From: Pratylenchus scribneri
Lineage: Eukaryota > Nematoda > Chromadorea > Rhabditida > Pratylenchidae
Assembly: GCA_030063045.1 (NCBI GenBank)
Contig: JAQSEB010000110.1
Span: forward strand, 1,762,501 to 1,826,500
Length of the DNA: 64,000 nt
Direction of reading: 5' to 3'
In this document: positions 47,101 through 59,200 of the stretch, piece after piece
How positions within the stretch are numbered: position 1 is the stretch's first letter
Layout of the letters: each line of letters begins with the position of its first letter
Made by a program: the position numbers and the translations under genes
Notes under the pieces: model-generated
Told to the model about the DNA's origin: nothing
Seen by the model: the letters and a program-made list of their open reading frames with translations, nothing else
The model's database searches: none

Positions 47101-48906
47101 AACATTTTCTTTTTCCAAACATTTTGCTTTACCAAACATTTTGTTTTGTTAAACATTATCTTTTTCCAAGCATTTTTTTCAAACATTTTGATTTTCCAAA
47201 TATTTGGTGATTTTTATTCTTATTTTTTCTGAAAATCTGTTGTTAAAAATATTATTCTATATAGGTATATCTAATTATTGTAATTTAAATTAGCATTTTC
47301 ATTTTCACTATTCTGGTATTCGATTTAACACAGTCTAAATGTTTAGACAAGTGGCGGATCGCCTAAAATTGGGACAATCCGTTGAGCCAGAATCATTTGA
47401 ATGTGTGACGGTGTTCTTCTCGGATGTGGTCGGTTTCACGGCAATTTCCCAGCGGCTTAAGCCCCTTCAATTGGTCAATTTGATGAATGAACTGTACACC
47501 GCATTTGATGGCATCATTGCGGAACATGATGTCTACAAAGTGGAAACAATTGGTTCATTCCTAATTAAAAAATAGATTAAAAATTCTAACAAATATTCAC
47601 AGGCGATGGCTATCTTTGTGTGTCCGGTTTGCCTCGTCGCAATGGAAATCAACATGCCAAACAATGTGCCGATATGTGAGTGCCATTACCTCTTAAATGT
47701 TGACCATCCATCCAAATTTAGGTCCCTTCAATTTATGCGCATTCTGGGCACATTTTCCATTCCAACATTGCCGGATGAGCGAATTCGCCTGCGGATTGGC
47801 CTGCATAGTGGGCCTTGTGTTGCCGGGGTGGTGGGGTTGGCCATGCCTCGGTATTGTCTTTTTGGGGACACGGTGAACACGGCCAGTCGCATGGAAAGTT
47901 CTTCCAGTCGTAAGCAAAAATGGGAAGCCAAATTTAAATCGCACATTTTCAGCCAACAAAATTCACATCTCCAAGGAGACTCAACAATTTTTGACCATCC
48001 ATTTTGATGGATATGTGATGGAGCCAAGGGGCGATGTCATCATCAAAGTGAGTCCTTTTCCTTTAGGATTTTTTCAATAACTTAACAGGGTATTATTGCT
48101 AACTGGAAAAATAATAGGTACTTATCTGTTATTTGTACTCAAATTAAAAAAAATTTTTCTTGGTTCTTATTCAATTATTCATATTTGATTACAAAAAAAA
48201 TAAAAAAAAATTTTTAATTTTAAGATTGACCAATTTTGAGATTAATTTAAGGTAATTATGTGTATGAAAAAATCTATTTGCAAATAATAACCGATAAGTA
48301 CCAAATAATATACCATTTAAGCCCAAAGATTCCTCTACAATATGGTATTTATATTTATAATTTTAATAAGATTTAATTTATTTCATGCCTCGCTAGAATA
48401 ATAAATCTGATATTTTAAGAAATAGTCTCTTATTTTACGAATTATTTTAATTTTCAAAAATTAAGGAAATTTTTTGAGTATTTCTGGGGCTCTAAAATAG
48501 CATATCCTTTTCCCTTAATTGCTTATTTTCTTATGAAATTACAATTAAAACTACTAGGGCTAATAAATGAATCATCCTATTTAGCTTACAAAAAGATGTA
48601 ATTTATTAACTTATTTAATGTTTATGCTTTTCGTAGGGAAAAGGTGTGATGCAAACATTTTGGCTGTTGGACTATTTGCCCAGCACTTCGATCCAACAAT
48701 CCGCAAGCAATTTAATTGATGGAACAAATGGGAATAAAAATGCTGGACTTCGACGCAGAAACTCATTCCGACAACAGGAATTCAACAATGGAGTGGAAAT
48801 GGAAATGTATCGAAATTATCGCGAAAAAATTGACATAAACGATGAAATGATGGAAGAATTTGAGGATGGAAAAGAGGAGGAAGTAAAGGAGGAAAAATAT
48901 TTGTAA
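38197..48906 (+). CDS. Receptor-type guanylate cyclase B (complete)
   Basis: Model of 29 exons in phase, 1201 residues. Signal peptide at 1-25 ([20 protein letters not shown]). The ANF-receptor-like ectodomain runs to about 499 ([25 protein letters not shown]). One membrane helix follows at about 500-524. The kinase-homology domain (about 552-870) has HGNLR and YFG, so likely no kinase activity, and a Gly/Arg/acidic insert after [10 protein letters not shown] coiled linker (about 880-924) leads to the cyclase domain (about 925-1112). That domain has both metal Asp ([16 protein letters not shown]) and the GTP-selecting Glu and Cys ([26 protein letters not shown]). The tail is acidic. Introns 13, 14, 20 and 22 start with GC. 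Introns 4, 17, 21 and 24 hold minisatellites. It is convergent with the channel gene. Ligand unknown; a sensory-neuron role is inferred from nematode gcy genes. Confidence 0.95.
39585..41605. repeat. ~2-kb minisatellite, 30-bp unit with TTCCGGAAAGAAC
   Basis: Roughly 65-70 copies of a 30-bp unit (TTTCATTCCGGAAAG plus AACTAACTTTTTGTG) with 21-29 bp variants. It lies in intron 4 of cyclase B. Because the unit is a multiple of three without stops, long frames run through it on both strands; these are artefacts. Cyclase A has a 0.4-kb version in the same intron. Confidence 0.97.
44045..44450. repeat. GGCGGAATTAAATT minisatellite in cyclase B intron 17
   Basis: About 13 copies of a unit of 28-32 bp: GGCGGAATTAAATTAAA then ACTTTCCGGAAACA. 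It is absent from the same intron of cyclase A but present at 53605-54085 in an unrelated gene. Confidence 0.93.
45405..45745. repeat. AT-rich tandem repeat (GTAATTCTGATTT type)
   Basis: Degenerate repeats of TTGTAATTGTAATTCTGATT in intron 21 of cyclase B, matching the array in the same intron of cyclase A (1975-2275). Confidence 0.88.
46745..47210. repeat. CCAAACATTTTGTTTTT tandem repeat in cyclase B intron 24
   Basis: About 25 copies of a 17-19 bp unit (TTTTTCCAAACATTTTG with CACTTTG and TATTTTG variants). A higher-order duplication of roughly 120 bp is visible near 46870-47070. It corresponds to the 26-bp array in the same intron of cyclase A. The six-frame open reading through it is a repeat artefact. 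Confidence 0.95.
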
Positions 48907-48929
48907 ATTCATTGATGGCATATTTTTGG

Positions 48930-51900
48930 TCAATTTATGTTCAAATTGTGAATTGAAATGATAAAAATGGTGGCGGCGAATTTTTCGACCAAAAATACAA
49001 AAAATGCAATGCCAATGCAAGCGCCAAAAATGATGAGGACACCAAGGAATGGGACCAAAGCTGGAAATGGGGAAAATTTTGAACAAATTTAAATTATTTA
49101 TGTTTTTGAAAATTAAATCTTTTTAAGTTATATCCCTTAGAAAATAATTCAGTTTTTAGACATTAGCAGTCAGCATTTCTCCAAAAAAAACAAAGGAAAT
49201 TATTTAATTTCCCAAAAAAGAATTGAAATTGGTGAATAAAATTGTTGAAAAATCGGAAAAATTATCTGTTAATTGGCTTATTTGTGACTCTCATAAACTT
49301 AAACTCAATCGATAAATTTTCGTCAAAACGTCTATTTAATTCAGTTTTTGCTTTGATTTAACCAATTCTAATATATGATTTGAACCAAAATCAAATTAGG
49401 TTTAAACCATTTAAAAACCCTTTAATTTTGACAAAATCTTAAACATTATATACCATTCTAGGCGTCTTGATGAGAACTATCGATTAGATATGTTTTGGAT
49501 GGTTGAATAAACCCTTAAACCATTAAAATTATTTTAGCATTTTGTGTTCTTTTTTTCGACTACTTTGCAATTTTTAAATGATTTTTTTTTGTATATTAAT
49601 TCTAAATTAATTACACTCATTCAAAAAAAATTTGGACTATAATCCTTTTTTCTAATCATATATTTTTATTTATCTATAAAAAATATATTTTGCCCCATTC
49701 TCACAAATTGGCTGATAGCGTCGATGTTTGGCCAACAATTCTTCGCATTCCTGATTTCGAATCATTTCGCGCAAATCTTTGTAGCGTTCATAGATTCGAC
49801 GCAAGAATATCAATTCCTCATTGATTGCCTCATTGAATTTGTCGCGAATGTCGGAATTGCCTTTGGCAAATGCCAAATGCGAAGTCATTGAGGGCAATTC
49901 CCGATCCACAAAAACAATGTCACAAAATTTGGCAGACCGGAAATAGGCCGGGTCATCGCCTTGCAACAAAAGGACATGGTCACCTTTTCGGACCTATTAA
50001 ATATTCGATTAATTGTAATCAATTAAAATGTTAAAAAAATTCGTTTTTCTGAAAATTTGTTATTTTTTAAATTCAAAAAGTTCTGCTTCTAGGGGGAACC
50101 TAAATTGGTTAATTTTAATTGGGAATGTCCATAATTACTAAAATTCTTCTATTTTTTAAATTGATAATTTATTTTTAAAAAATTTTTTTCTAAGGATTAT
50201 TTGGGCTAAGCCACGAATCCGACCCTTCAATTTTATTTAATTTGTGACAATTTTAGTGAGCAAGTAGATGGTAGATGCTAAAATTTACTAGAAATTAAAT
50301 TGTCAAAAATTATAAATTTTGTCATTTTACTCATTAAAATTGCCAAATATGACAGATAATGACTCGAGTTTAAAAATGTTGTCATTTAAGGAAATTGCTA
50401 AATTAACACTGAAATAATGGCGAATTATTGCTATGTTATTTCAAGATTAACCTAGAATATGAAATTATTCAAATTGTTTTTTTTTATTTCCTATGAATTT
50501 AAATGATTATATTCGTGTTTGACTTTAGCATTGCCTTAAATAATATTAGAAATGATTTGAATTTTTCTTGATATAAAAAAAATTAGATAAATTCCATTTT
50601 GTTTTTGTGGCCTTAAATAATTATAAAAATCATCTTAAGTTTTTCAAATATACTTAAAATTTTAAATAAATTCAATTTTGATTCTGGCCATACTTACAAA
50701 TTCGAGTGCCTCCGTGATGTAATGGGCCTGGGAAATATGTTGCTTATTTGCAATTTCGCGCATTTCCTTGAATGGATACGTGGTCGAATGTTCCAATTGT
50801 TCATAGAACCTGGAAATGCCAAATTCAATATTATGTAAATTTAAATTTTGATATTTCCAAAATTTTTCAAAATATTTTTTCACAATTTTAATTTTATCGG
50901 AAAATTTTTTTTTGAAATGTGGTGAAAAATATCAGCATGGGACGGGATTCGAACCCGCGACGGTTTTTACACCAATTGCAACCTAGACTGCAACGCCTTT
51001 GACCACTCGGCCACCCATGCCTTAATTTAAACCAATATTTTTTATTTTTCTGTTACTCAGTTTTTATTGATTTATTGATTGAATTGTAAAAAGGAAAAAG
51101 GGAAATATTTAATTTGCCGAAAAAAGTGCATTATGCCAAAATATTATAATGGTTTAAGGGTTTGTCCTACATTCTCAAATTTTATACCATTGGATAGAGC
51201 TGGTCAAGACGCATTGAATGATATATAATTTATAATGGTTTGGTCAAAATTAAAGGGTTTTAAACGGTTTAAACCAATTCTGGTTTAATGGTTCAAAACT
51301 AAGTTAGAATTGGTTTAACACAAGCCAAAATATAATTAAATGATTGGTTTTAAAGTTTTTAGGTCTAAAATAAACTTTCAAACCGTTAAACCGCTTCGAC
51401 AAATTAAAAATACTCTTTTCCAAATTTTCACTCACCAATGGCCTTTATATTGGGAGACCAATTTGTATTTTCCCTTCATAAATTCCTCATGGAATTGGGA
51501 GCCATCCTTGAATGGCGAACTTGGTTTGGACTGAACCAAGGAGGAAACAATCCAAAATTGATAGACCGCCGTGAAAATAATGCATTGGAATAAGCCAAAA
51601 ATTATCAATTGCATTCGGCCAGCCGCACTTCGAAAACGCATTGCCTTAAAGGAGCAGGAATAATAAAAAGATCAAATCCGATACAATTTTAAATTTTTAA
51701 AAATATATTTGAATTTTAAATTAATTCTTTTTATTTAATTTTAATTTATATTTTACTTTCATTTTTAAAAAATCTAAAACCTATTCTAAGGGATTTTATT
51801 GTTTTTAGCCTATACCTCAAAGCCATAGCCAATCTTGAAAGAGAATATACTATTGGAAAATCATGTATTTTCCGTAACAAAATGACATAAAATCAATTAA

Positions 51901-54499
51901 AATTTTGAAAATTTAGGAAAAATACCTCTTCCTCAAATAACTCAAGTTTCACTCTCTTTTAACCAGATTTTAAAAAAAATTTTATGAATTTATAAATATG
52001 AAATTAAAGCCATTTTATAGAGGAAACCCAGACCTAAAAATTTATATATATCCTATGCACAGATTGGCTGTTTGTTTGTTAAAATATTTGTCAAAAACCA
52101 ATGTGGGAGTTCAAGCAATACTCAAATTACTTTAAAAGAAAATTAAATGGCAAATGAAGTCTTTAGAATATATATTTTTAATAAAAAATTATTATCACAA
52201 ACTTCAGGCTGAAGTAGTTGCATTCGAATTGTTTGCCAAACAATTTGGGGTAAACTAAAATTGTTGTTATTTTCACCGCCTCCTCCATAGCCAAGACGCC
52301 ATTCAACGCGGGCAATCAGCGCAAAAAATGCCATTTGAATGAACAGAAGGTTAATAATGCAAAACCATGTGTCCCATTTGTACGGCATAAAGAGGCGCCA
52401 CATTTCGGCACTGGCATCCGCCGTTTGACTACGGACCGCAATTCGGGAATGAGTCTGAAAAGGCTTCGAATCTTTGTGTTAAAAAGAGAATTTTACTGTA
52501 TAAATGGGAACAGAGAAGTCAAAATGTTGCTTCCGACTCTCTGTTTCTTGGTAAAAGATGCAGGCAGTGTCCACCGTTCCATTGGCAATTGCGCCGAGCA
52601 CGCCACTCCAATGGCCATCTTTGTGCTAAAATATAAATATTGGCTAAAATTGAAATGATTTTTCCGAATTTTGTAAACATGAGATTAAATTGAAGTGAAA
52701 ATTAATTAAAAATTGATTTAAAAAATAAAATATTTTACCATTAATCGGTGAATTTAAGGGACTTATGCTAAAATATAAATAATGGAAAAAATTGAAAAAA
52801 TTTTTTTTTCCGAATTTTGTACAAAAAATTAAAAATGATATTTTTCCATTATAATTCTTCTGATAAGTTAATTTAAGGGACTTTGGAAAATCTAGTTTGC
52901 CTTTGAGGAATAAAAATGCCATATAAAATATTAATTTTGAAATTAGTTTGCTAAATATATTTATTTAATTAATAATGAAGTCAAAATGAGGACATATGTA
53001 AAAAATACGGCAATATCCAAGAAGAGAGAGTGAAAATTTAATAAAGGAATTAGCCTTAATTTTTTACGGTAAAATTTTTCCTTAAATATAGTAAGATTTT
53101 GAATAATTTCTGCCTTCATCTCGAAGAATCAATATTTTGACAATTGAATGAAATATAATTTGTAAATTAGATTTGTTCCAGCTTTTTGCAAATTTTGATT
53201 TTCAAAATATATAAAAAAAATTCACCAATTGGCCAACATCAATTTCGCTGTTGTTGGTGGGCAGCACCACTGGCTCGATAGTCATGTTCAAATTTTTGGC
53301 AATCACTTTCATCATCTTATGGGCAAAATTTATAAATTAATTATTCTAAGGCACACCTCTATACAATAGCCAGGGAATGGGCATTTTCTACGAGGGCCTA
53401 GTTCCGGGAAATGAGTACATGAATTGAACACGGCCGGGAAATAACGGACGAAGCCAACGCGAAATGATGTTTTATTGCCACCTTGCTCCAAAGTGTTGTT
53501 TTCCATTACGATTGGATTTACTTATTAGGACAAAATAGGTCAATATTAATATAATAAAATAAAAAAATTTCAATAGATAAGCCACGAATTTGAAATCAAT
53601 CTCGCCTTAAAAACTAGGCGGAATTAAATTAAAACTTTCCGGAAACAGGCGGAATTAAATTAATTCTTTCCGGAAACAGGCGGAATTAAATTAAAACTTT
53701 CCGGAAACAGGCGGAATTAAATTAAAACTTTCCGGAAACAGGCGGAATTAAATTAATTCTTTCCGGAAAACTAGGCGGAATTAAATTAAAAATTTTTCGG
53801 AAACGAGGCGGAATTAAATAAACTTTCCGGGACAGGCGGAATTAAATAAACTTTCCGGGACAGGCGGAATTAGATTAAAACTTTCCGAAAACTAGGCGGA
53901 ATTAAATTAAAACTTTCCGAAAACCAGGCGGAATTAAAATTAAAACTTTACGGGAAACAGGCGGATTTAATTCTTTCCGGAAAACAGGCGGAATTAAATT
54001 AATTCTTTCCGAAAAACAGACGGATTTAATTCTTTCCGAAAAACAGGCGGATTTAATTCTTTCCGGAAAACAGGCGGAATTAAGAAAAATTTAACTTATA
54101 TGATAGAATTTTCAGAAGATTTTATGCAAATTTTTCCAAAAAATGTGCATTTTTCTAAATGTACATTTTTCACAAATTCCTTCAGAGTCTCCATTTCCCG
54201 ACAATTTATTTGACTTCCTCTGTCTTTTACTTTTATTCCGTTTTGATGACACGTTGGTCCTACTTATTTCTCCTTTAATTTTCGTCGAAAATGTTATTTG
54301 TTTTATTCGTTTGTAATGCATCAGCCCTGCGGGCATTTGACATCTAATTGCGCCACATCCATCGGTGGCCTCGGAGCTCGGACCTTGTCGAAAACACTTT
54401 ATTTCCGGCACATTTGGCCTGTTGAAATGTAATATGGCCAATTACACCATGGATGACAATGAAGATAGGAAGAAACCAACGAGCAAAACAGCAATACAT
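48930..54499 (-). CDS. Short ionotropic-glutamate-type receptor (IR/GLR-like)
   Basis: Exons in phase: 53357-53520, 53226-53315, 52497-52625, 52203-52454, 51436-51644, 50698-50809, 49705-49993 and 48930-49060, giving at least 458 residues. The ligand-binding first half is FRVGFVRYFPAVFNSCTHFP, PFPGYCIE, DGHWSGVLGAIANGTVDTAC and FDFSVPIYT. M1 is in WDTWFCIINLLFIQMAFFAL, then a pore-like loop (IVWQTIRMQLLQPE). M3 is SAAGRMQLIIFGLFQCIIFT. The second ligand-binding half has VFVDRELPSMTSHLAF, and M4 is VPFLGVLIIFGACIGIAFFV. No large amino-terminal domain is seen. The 5' end is uncertain: a signal-like start MYCCFARWFLPIFIVI at 54499 is proposed, but its splice to 53520 is not resolved. The stop lies 23 bp from the cyclase B stop, so 3' UTRs probably overlap. 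Confidence 0.85.
49275..49530. repeat. Dispersed palindromic repeat copy
   Basis: Lies in the last intron of the channel gene. Contains AGGTTTAAACCATTTAAAAA, TTTAATTTTGACAAAATC, ATTATATACCATTCTAGGCG and GAACTATCGATTAGATATG. Same orientation as 19265-19535. Confidence 0.68.
50935..51020 (-). tRNA. Class-II tRNA-like gene, second copy
   Basis: An 86-nt near copy of 1228-1311, with the same acceptor stem GCATGGG/CCCATGC, A and B boxes and a long variable arm (GGT-GTAAAA-ACC). The anticodon arm is TTGCA / GTCTAGGT / TGCAA, again an 8-nt loop with U then CTA. The next base is T, and TTTTT follows shortly. The 3' flank ATTTTTCACCA is shared with the first copy. It sits in a channel-gene intron, on the gene strand. 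The loop differs at two positions while CTA is kept. Confidence 0.75.
51140..51395. repeat. Dispersed palindromic repeat copy
   Basis: Contains ACCATTGGATAGAGCTGGTC, GACGCATTGAATGATATATA, TTTGGTCAAAATTAAAGGG and ACGGTTTAAACCAATTCTGG. It is close to the reverse complement of 19265-19535 and lies in an intron of the channel gene. Confidence 0.75.
53605..54085. repeat. GGCGGAATTAAATT minisatellite in channel-gene intron
   Basis: About 16-18 copies of GGCGGAATTAAATTAAA plus ACTTTCCGGAAACA, with TTCTTTCCGG variants. It is the same unit as 44045-44450 in cyclase B, but here it lies in the antisense orientation to the host gene. Confidence 0.94.
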
Positions 54500-56202
54500 T
54501 TTTTAAAGGAGGGTGGGATTATATAAAACCTTTTTTGGTGAATGTTTTTCAAATTTTCAAAGGAAAATAGAATAAAAATGATTTAAAAAATCATTTGAAT
54601 TAGTTTAAATTTTTCATTCTTATTAAATTAAAGAGATGATGTATTTTTAATAAAGATTTTTATATGGACAATATATATAATAAAATGAACATTACCTAAG
54701 CACTAATAAGTAATAAGCCCAACTTAATAATAACTTAAAACATAAAAATAGAATTGGTCATAAAATTAGCCAAAAATCGAATTTACGAATGCATTTAATC
54801 TGCAAATAAAGCAGAAAATATAGAACATTTTATTCCTTTTTGGACTCTAATTTGGCCTCAAATCATTATTAATTTTTGCCCATTTTTCGACTCACTTTAT
54901 CTCAATCAAATGGTTTACTTTTAAGTTTCTCTTCCCTTGAGCCAATATAAAAATATGATGGAAAAATAGATAGAAAAATAAGAGGCATTGTTGTGTGAAC
55001 TGTGAATGGAATAGAGAACAATTTGACGAGAAAACATCAAGAAAATCTATCCATCCCTTCCAGCGTTTATTGTCACACTAAACCTGCATCTCATAAACCA
55101 ATTTCCCGTTGCTTCCCGCCTTTCTATATAATCGAGAATGAATTTTCCCCCAACTGTGTCGATCGCTTGGCCTCCGTTCTTGAATGGCCCTTTTCCCTGT
55201 CCGGGAGTGGAATTGGCAGAGGAGGGCGCAGCATTGGGCGAAGAAACGAGTTGCCCTTTCTCTCAATACCCTGCGAAAGGGGAATTGGTTGATTGGAAAT
55301 TATGTCCGTTCCCGTTGGGCTGTGCAGTCCGAGAATGGGTCCATTGAAAGGCAGCGCCCATTGGGCTTGGACTGATGGGTGAACCGACGAAGACAAAATT
55401 CGGACGGGCCATTTTACGGTGGATTGACCGGCATGCTGCCTTCACAAAAATGGCCAATCCACGTAAAGGCGGATAATGTTAATGGCCCAAAATGCAACTT
55501 GAACCGCGCGACTTCGCCACTTGAAAATGCCTTTCGCTCTCCGATGAAGCAGGCGATCGACCCAACTTTTTATTGGGATTTGAGATTGATTTGGAATATT
55601 AATGAATAATTTCCATTATAAAGAAGAGAACATATTTTTAAAAATTCAAATATTCAAATATTTTTTTATTTTTTTTGCAAAAAATTAATTTCTGCAAAAA
55701 TCGTACAATTATGGAATTTGAAGCCAAATCATCATCCAAATAAAATTTATATTCTCACAGTTAAAATTAATAAAAAGTAAACAGTTTCCTATGGAATCAT
55801 CCAATCCAAAGTCCATCTAGTCCATTCCCAACCGAATAATTTTGGCCATAAGGAAAATTATCCATTTTTGGCCCACCAATGAATAATCATTTTAGCTTTT
55901 ATTGCACTATTTCACCGGCGGGCAATGCCGAATCATTTCGCTTCCCTCCTCCCTTCCAATTCCAATGATCCTTCTTTTTGGCCACCAATGCCCCCTTCCT
56001 TTTTTTTTGGTCCATCCATTGCCCAAAGCCAAGTCACCTTCTTTCGGTGATGGGCTGGGTAGGCCAAATTATACATCATTCCATCCACAAATTAATTCAC
56101 TAATTTAAATTGGCCAATTTCCCCAATCCACTTTCATTTTCATTCCTTCCTTCCTTCAGATCCCAAAAAATCTTTCCTTTATTATTTGCTCTCTACCAAA
56201 AA
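54500..56202. other. Intergenic, with a less AT-rich block at 55080-55600
   Basis: The block 55080-55600 is open in several overlapping frames on both strands. One minus-strand frame includes WALPFNGPILGLHSPTGTDI and ends ...STQLGENSFSII; another ends NGKLVYEMQV. None can be joined by splicing or recognised, so I do not call a gene. Near 56152-56160 TTCCTTCAG precedes the galectin-like gene by 43 nt and may be a spliced-leader acceptor. Confidence 0.4.
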
Positions 56203-59200
56203 ATGTTAATCCGCCAAGCGGTTTACATTTTTGCCTTCATCCTGCTTCAATGCTTGGCCGGCGATGGCTCCGCTTCCATCGATGGTTCATTCCCGCTCAA
56301 TAATGGCACCATCACCCACATCACGGACTACAATCGCATGGACCAATGTATGGCGGAGCCGGGCTACTACCATGTGCACCACAACAGCTTTGTGTTCTTT
56401 CTGGAGAAACATCAATTCTGCGGTGGTGGCCCAAAAGGAACCGAAGGGTAATTTTGAGGGAAAATTGGAATTAAATTATAAAAATAGGAATGGCAAACTT
56501 TTTTGGGAAAGGAAACATATTTTAAAAATATATTCCAAAAAGAAAACATTTTTTTGGCGAACATTTTTCTAAAAAACAATTTTTGGCGAACATTTTTCTA
56601 AAAAACAATTTTTGGCGAACTTTGAAAAAGAAAATGTTTTTGGTGAACATTTCCGTAACGAATTATAAAAATATTTAGCCGAACATTTTCCTTAAAAAAT
56701 ATTTTCTTCTGCTGGAGAAAATTTTTTGGAAATTAATTATTTTAGGCGAATAATTCCTTAAACAAAACATTTTTTTTGCGTTCCGGAAAAATTTTTGGAG
56801 GAAAATTACTGAAAGAGAAAAACATTAAAAACATGAGACTTTGTTGAATATGTATTTGAATAATTTAATTTTCCAGCCTCTTGCTCTGCTACAAAGGCCA
56901 GCTGGATAAGATGGAAAATATGTTCCGAGGATTGATGCCCAACCGTCAATTCGAGCTGTTGAATGTGCCCGGAAATGCGGTGGCAAAACGATGCGCAGAT
57001 GCTGGCCATCCCGGTTGGCATGGAATGCTGATCTACACCGACGATAAAGGCCAATGGGTGATCAAGTTCTCGACCAGCAACCAGACGTTGGTTTATGCAA
57101 TCAAATTTAATTTAATTTAATCTCTCATTTAGTTTTGTCATCACCGGAAAACGCCTCGAATTGTTGGTCCTCAAACTGGCCAGTGCCAAGGATGGCGGAG
57201 AATCGTTCCTCTCCAAAATTTTTGGTTGGTCGCAATTTACAAAATTATTATATTTTTTAATTCCTAGGCCCAAAACGGGACTTCATGGATTGGAGCAGAC
57301 GTGATGGATTTGGAGCAGCCGAAGAGGTAACCAACCGCATTCGCATTGGCATGAACGAGCAACTCAAGAAGCTCTTCATGGAGCTCGTCAAACATCAGGC
57401 ACTGCTGTGAGGAATTTATTCATCTAATCTAAAATATTCTTCCATTTAGGCGAAACTATATGGGAATTTGGAGCCTGGGATTGGATATGCTCCCGACCGA
57501 TGAGAACATCAATCATCTGGATTTATATGTCCAAAAGTCGGAATGCTGCAAAGACATCCAGCCTTTCGTATGTCTTCTGACATTTTTGTCTTAATTCCAG
57601 AAAAAAATTAAAACTTTCCGGAACAATCGGAACAAAAAAATAAACTTTCCGGAACAACCAGAATGAAAAATAAAACTTTCCGGAACAACCGGAATGAAAA
57701 ATAAAACTTTCCGGAACAACCGGAACAAAAAATAAAACTTTCCGGAACAACCGGAACAAAAAATAATCCGGAACAACCGGAACAAAATAATAAAAGTTTC
57801 CGGAACAACCGGAACAAAATAATAAAAGTTTCCGGAACAACCGGAACGAAATAATAAAACTTTCCGGAACAACCGGAACAAAAAAATAAAACTTTCCGGA
57901 ACAACCGGAACAAAATAATAAAAGTTTCCGGAACAACCGGAACAAAAAATAATCCGGAACAACCGGAACAAAATAATAAAAGTTTCCGGAACAACCGGAA
58001 CAAAGATTAAAACTTTCGAGATAAAATAAAATTTTCAAAATTTATTGGAACAAAAATTCTTGAATTACAGTTTAATTTACCATCAGCCCAATCGCCTGAG
58101 CCAAAAAGGGAGCAATTGGAACAATTCAATGATGAAGGTGAACCCATCGTTATTGAGGCAAATTTCGTCGAAAATTTCAATGGCACTTTGGACGGCGTTG
58201 TCAAGGAAAATACCAACAAAAACCTCTCATTTGAATTGGTCGACTTGTTCCGTTCGTTTATTTGGAATCACAATTCAAATAAATTATAATAATATTTTTT
58301 GAAGATCCCGATGGCAAAGACCAAGGAATGCGGCTGATTGTCAATTTTGAAAACAATTCCATCATTTTTGAACGGATGGAGGTATTTTGATTATTAAATA
58401 TAATTTTAATGTTTTCATTTTAGAACAAAATTTGGAAAACTAACGATACAAGACGAGGCTTTAAATATCATTTTGGTGCGGGCGTTGCATTCCATTTGTC
58501 CTTCATCATGAACAAAAATGGATTGATCGTCAACATGAATTGCTATGGGCCAGTGCAACTCAATGCCACTGCGGGCGGAATTGACTTCAAGAATGTGCAC
58601 CGCATTAAGGTAGATTGACAAAATTTGATAATAATTTGAATTTTTAGATCGATGGCGAATTCCAATTGACCAAACCATTCGTCGTCCGCTCGGTTAGTGA
58701 TTTTAAATTAATTATTCTTTAAATTTAAATTCACAGATTCAACTTGACAATAACTGGATGATTACCAAAGATAACCAAGTTTTTGGAATCAGCGCCGAAA
58801 ACAGCGGTGGAATTGTGCTTCGGGGCAAAATTGACGACGAAAATGCCAAAAAGTTTTCCATCAAACTTTATACCCAAGAAGCGGATGGATTTTTCGAGAC
58901 CATCCTTGAATTGACAGTTGACATTTTGGGGCCGTCCATTAAATATTCCAACGGGGTTTGTCCTTTTAATCCCATCTTAAATTAAATTATATTTAAGTCA
59001 AAGAATGTTTTGGAGGATGCAGCTTTCGAAGATGGCAAACCCCGATACGATGCCGGCGGCTTGTCATTTGAAGTTTTGGTCCAATTCAAAGAGGAAACCT
59101 TCGACATGTGGATGAACAATTCGAAAATTGGACAGGAATACAATACCACCGCTGGTTTTGGAGTTGTCAATTATGTTCAAGTATACATTGATAAGATTTT

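Noticed and set aside
46770..47232. Open frames of up to 151 residues in the CCAAACATTTTG array
   Set aside because: Repeat artefact within cyclase B intron 24.
55078..55609. Gene in the less AT-rich block
   Set aside because: Competing frames on both strands, no recognisable domain and no convincing splice structure.
57523..58038. Minus-strand frames of up to 171 residues with VPVVPE/RLFRK repeats
   Set aside because: Translation of the minisatellite in intron 5 of the galectin-like gene.
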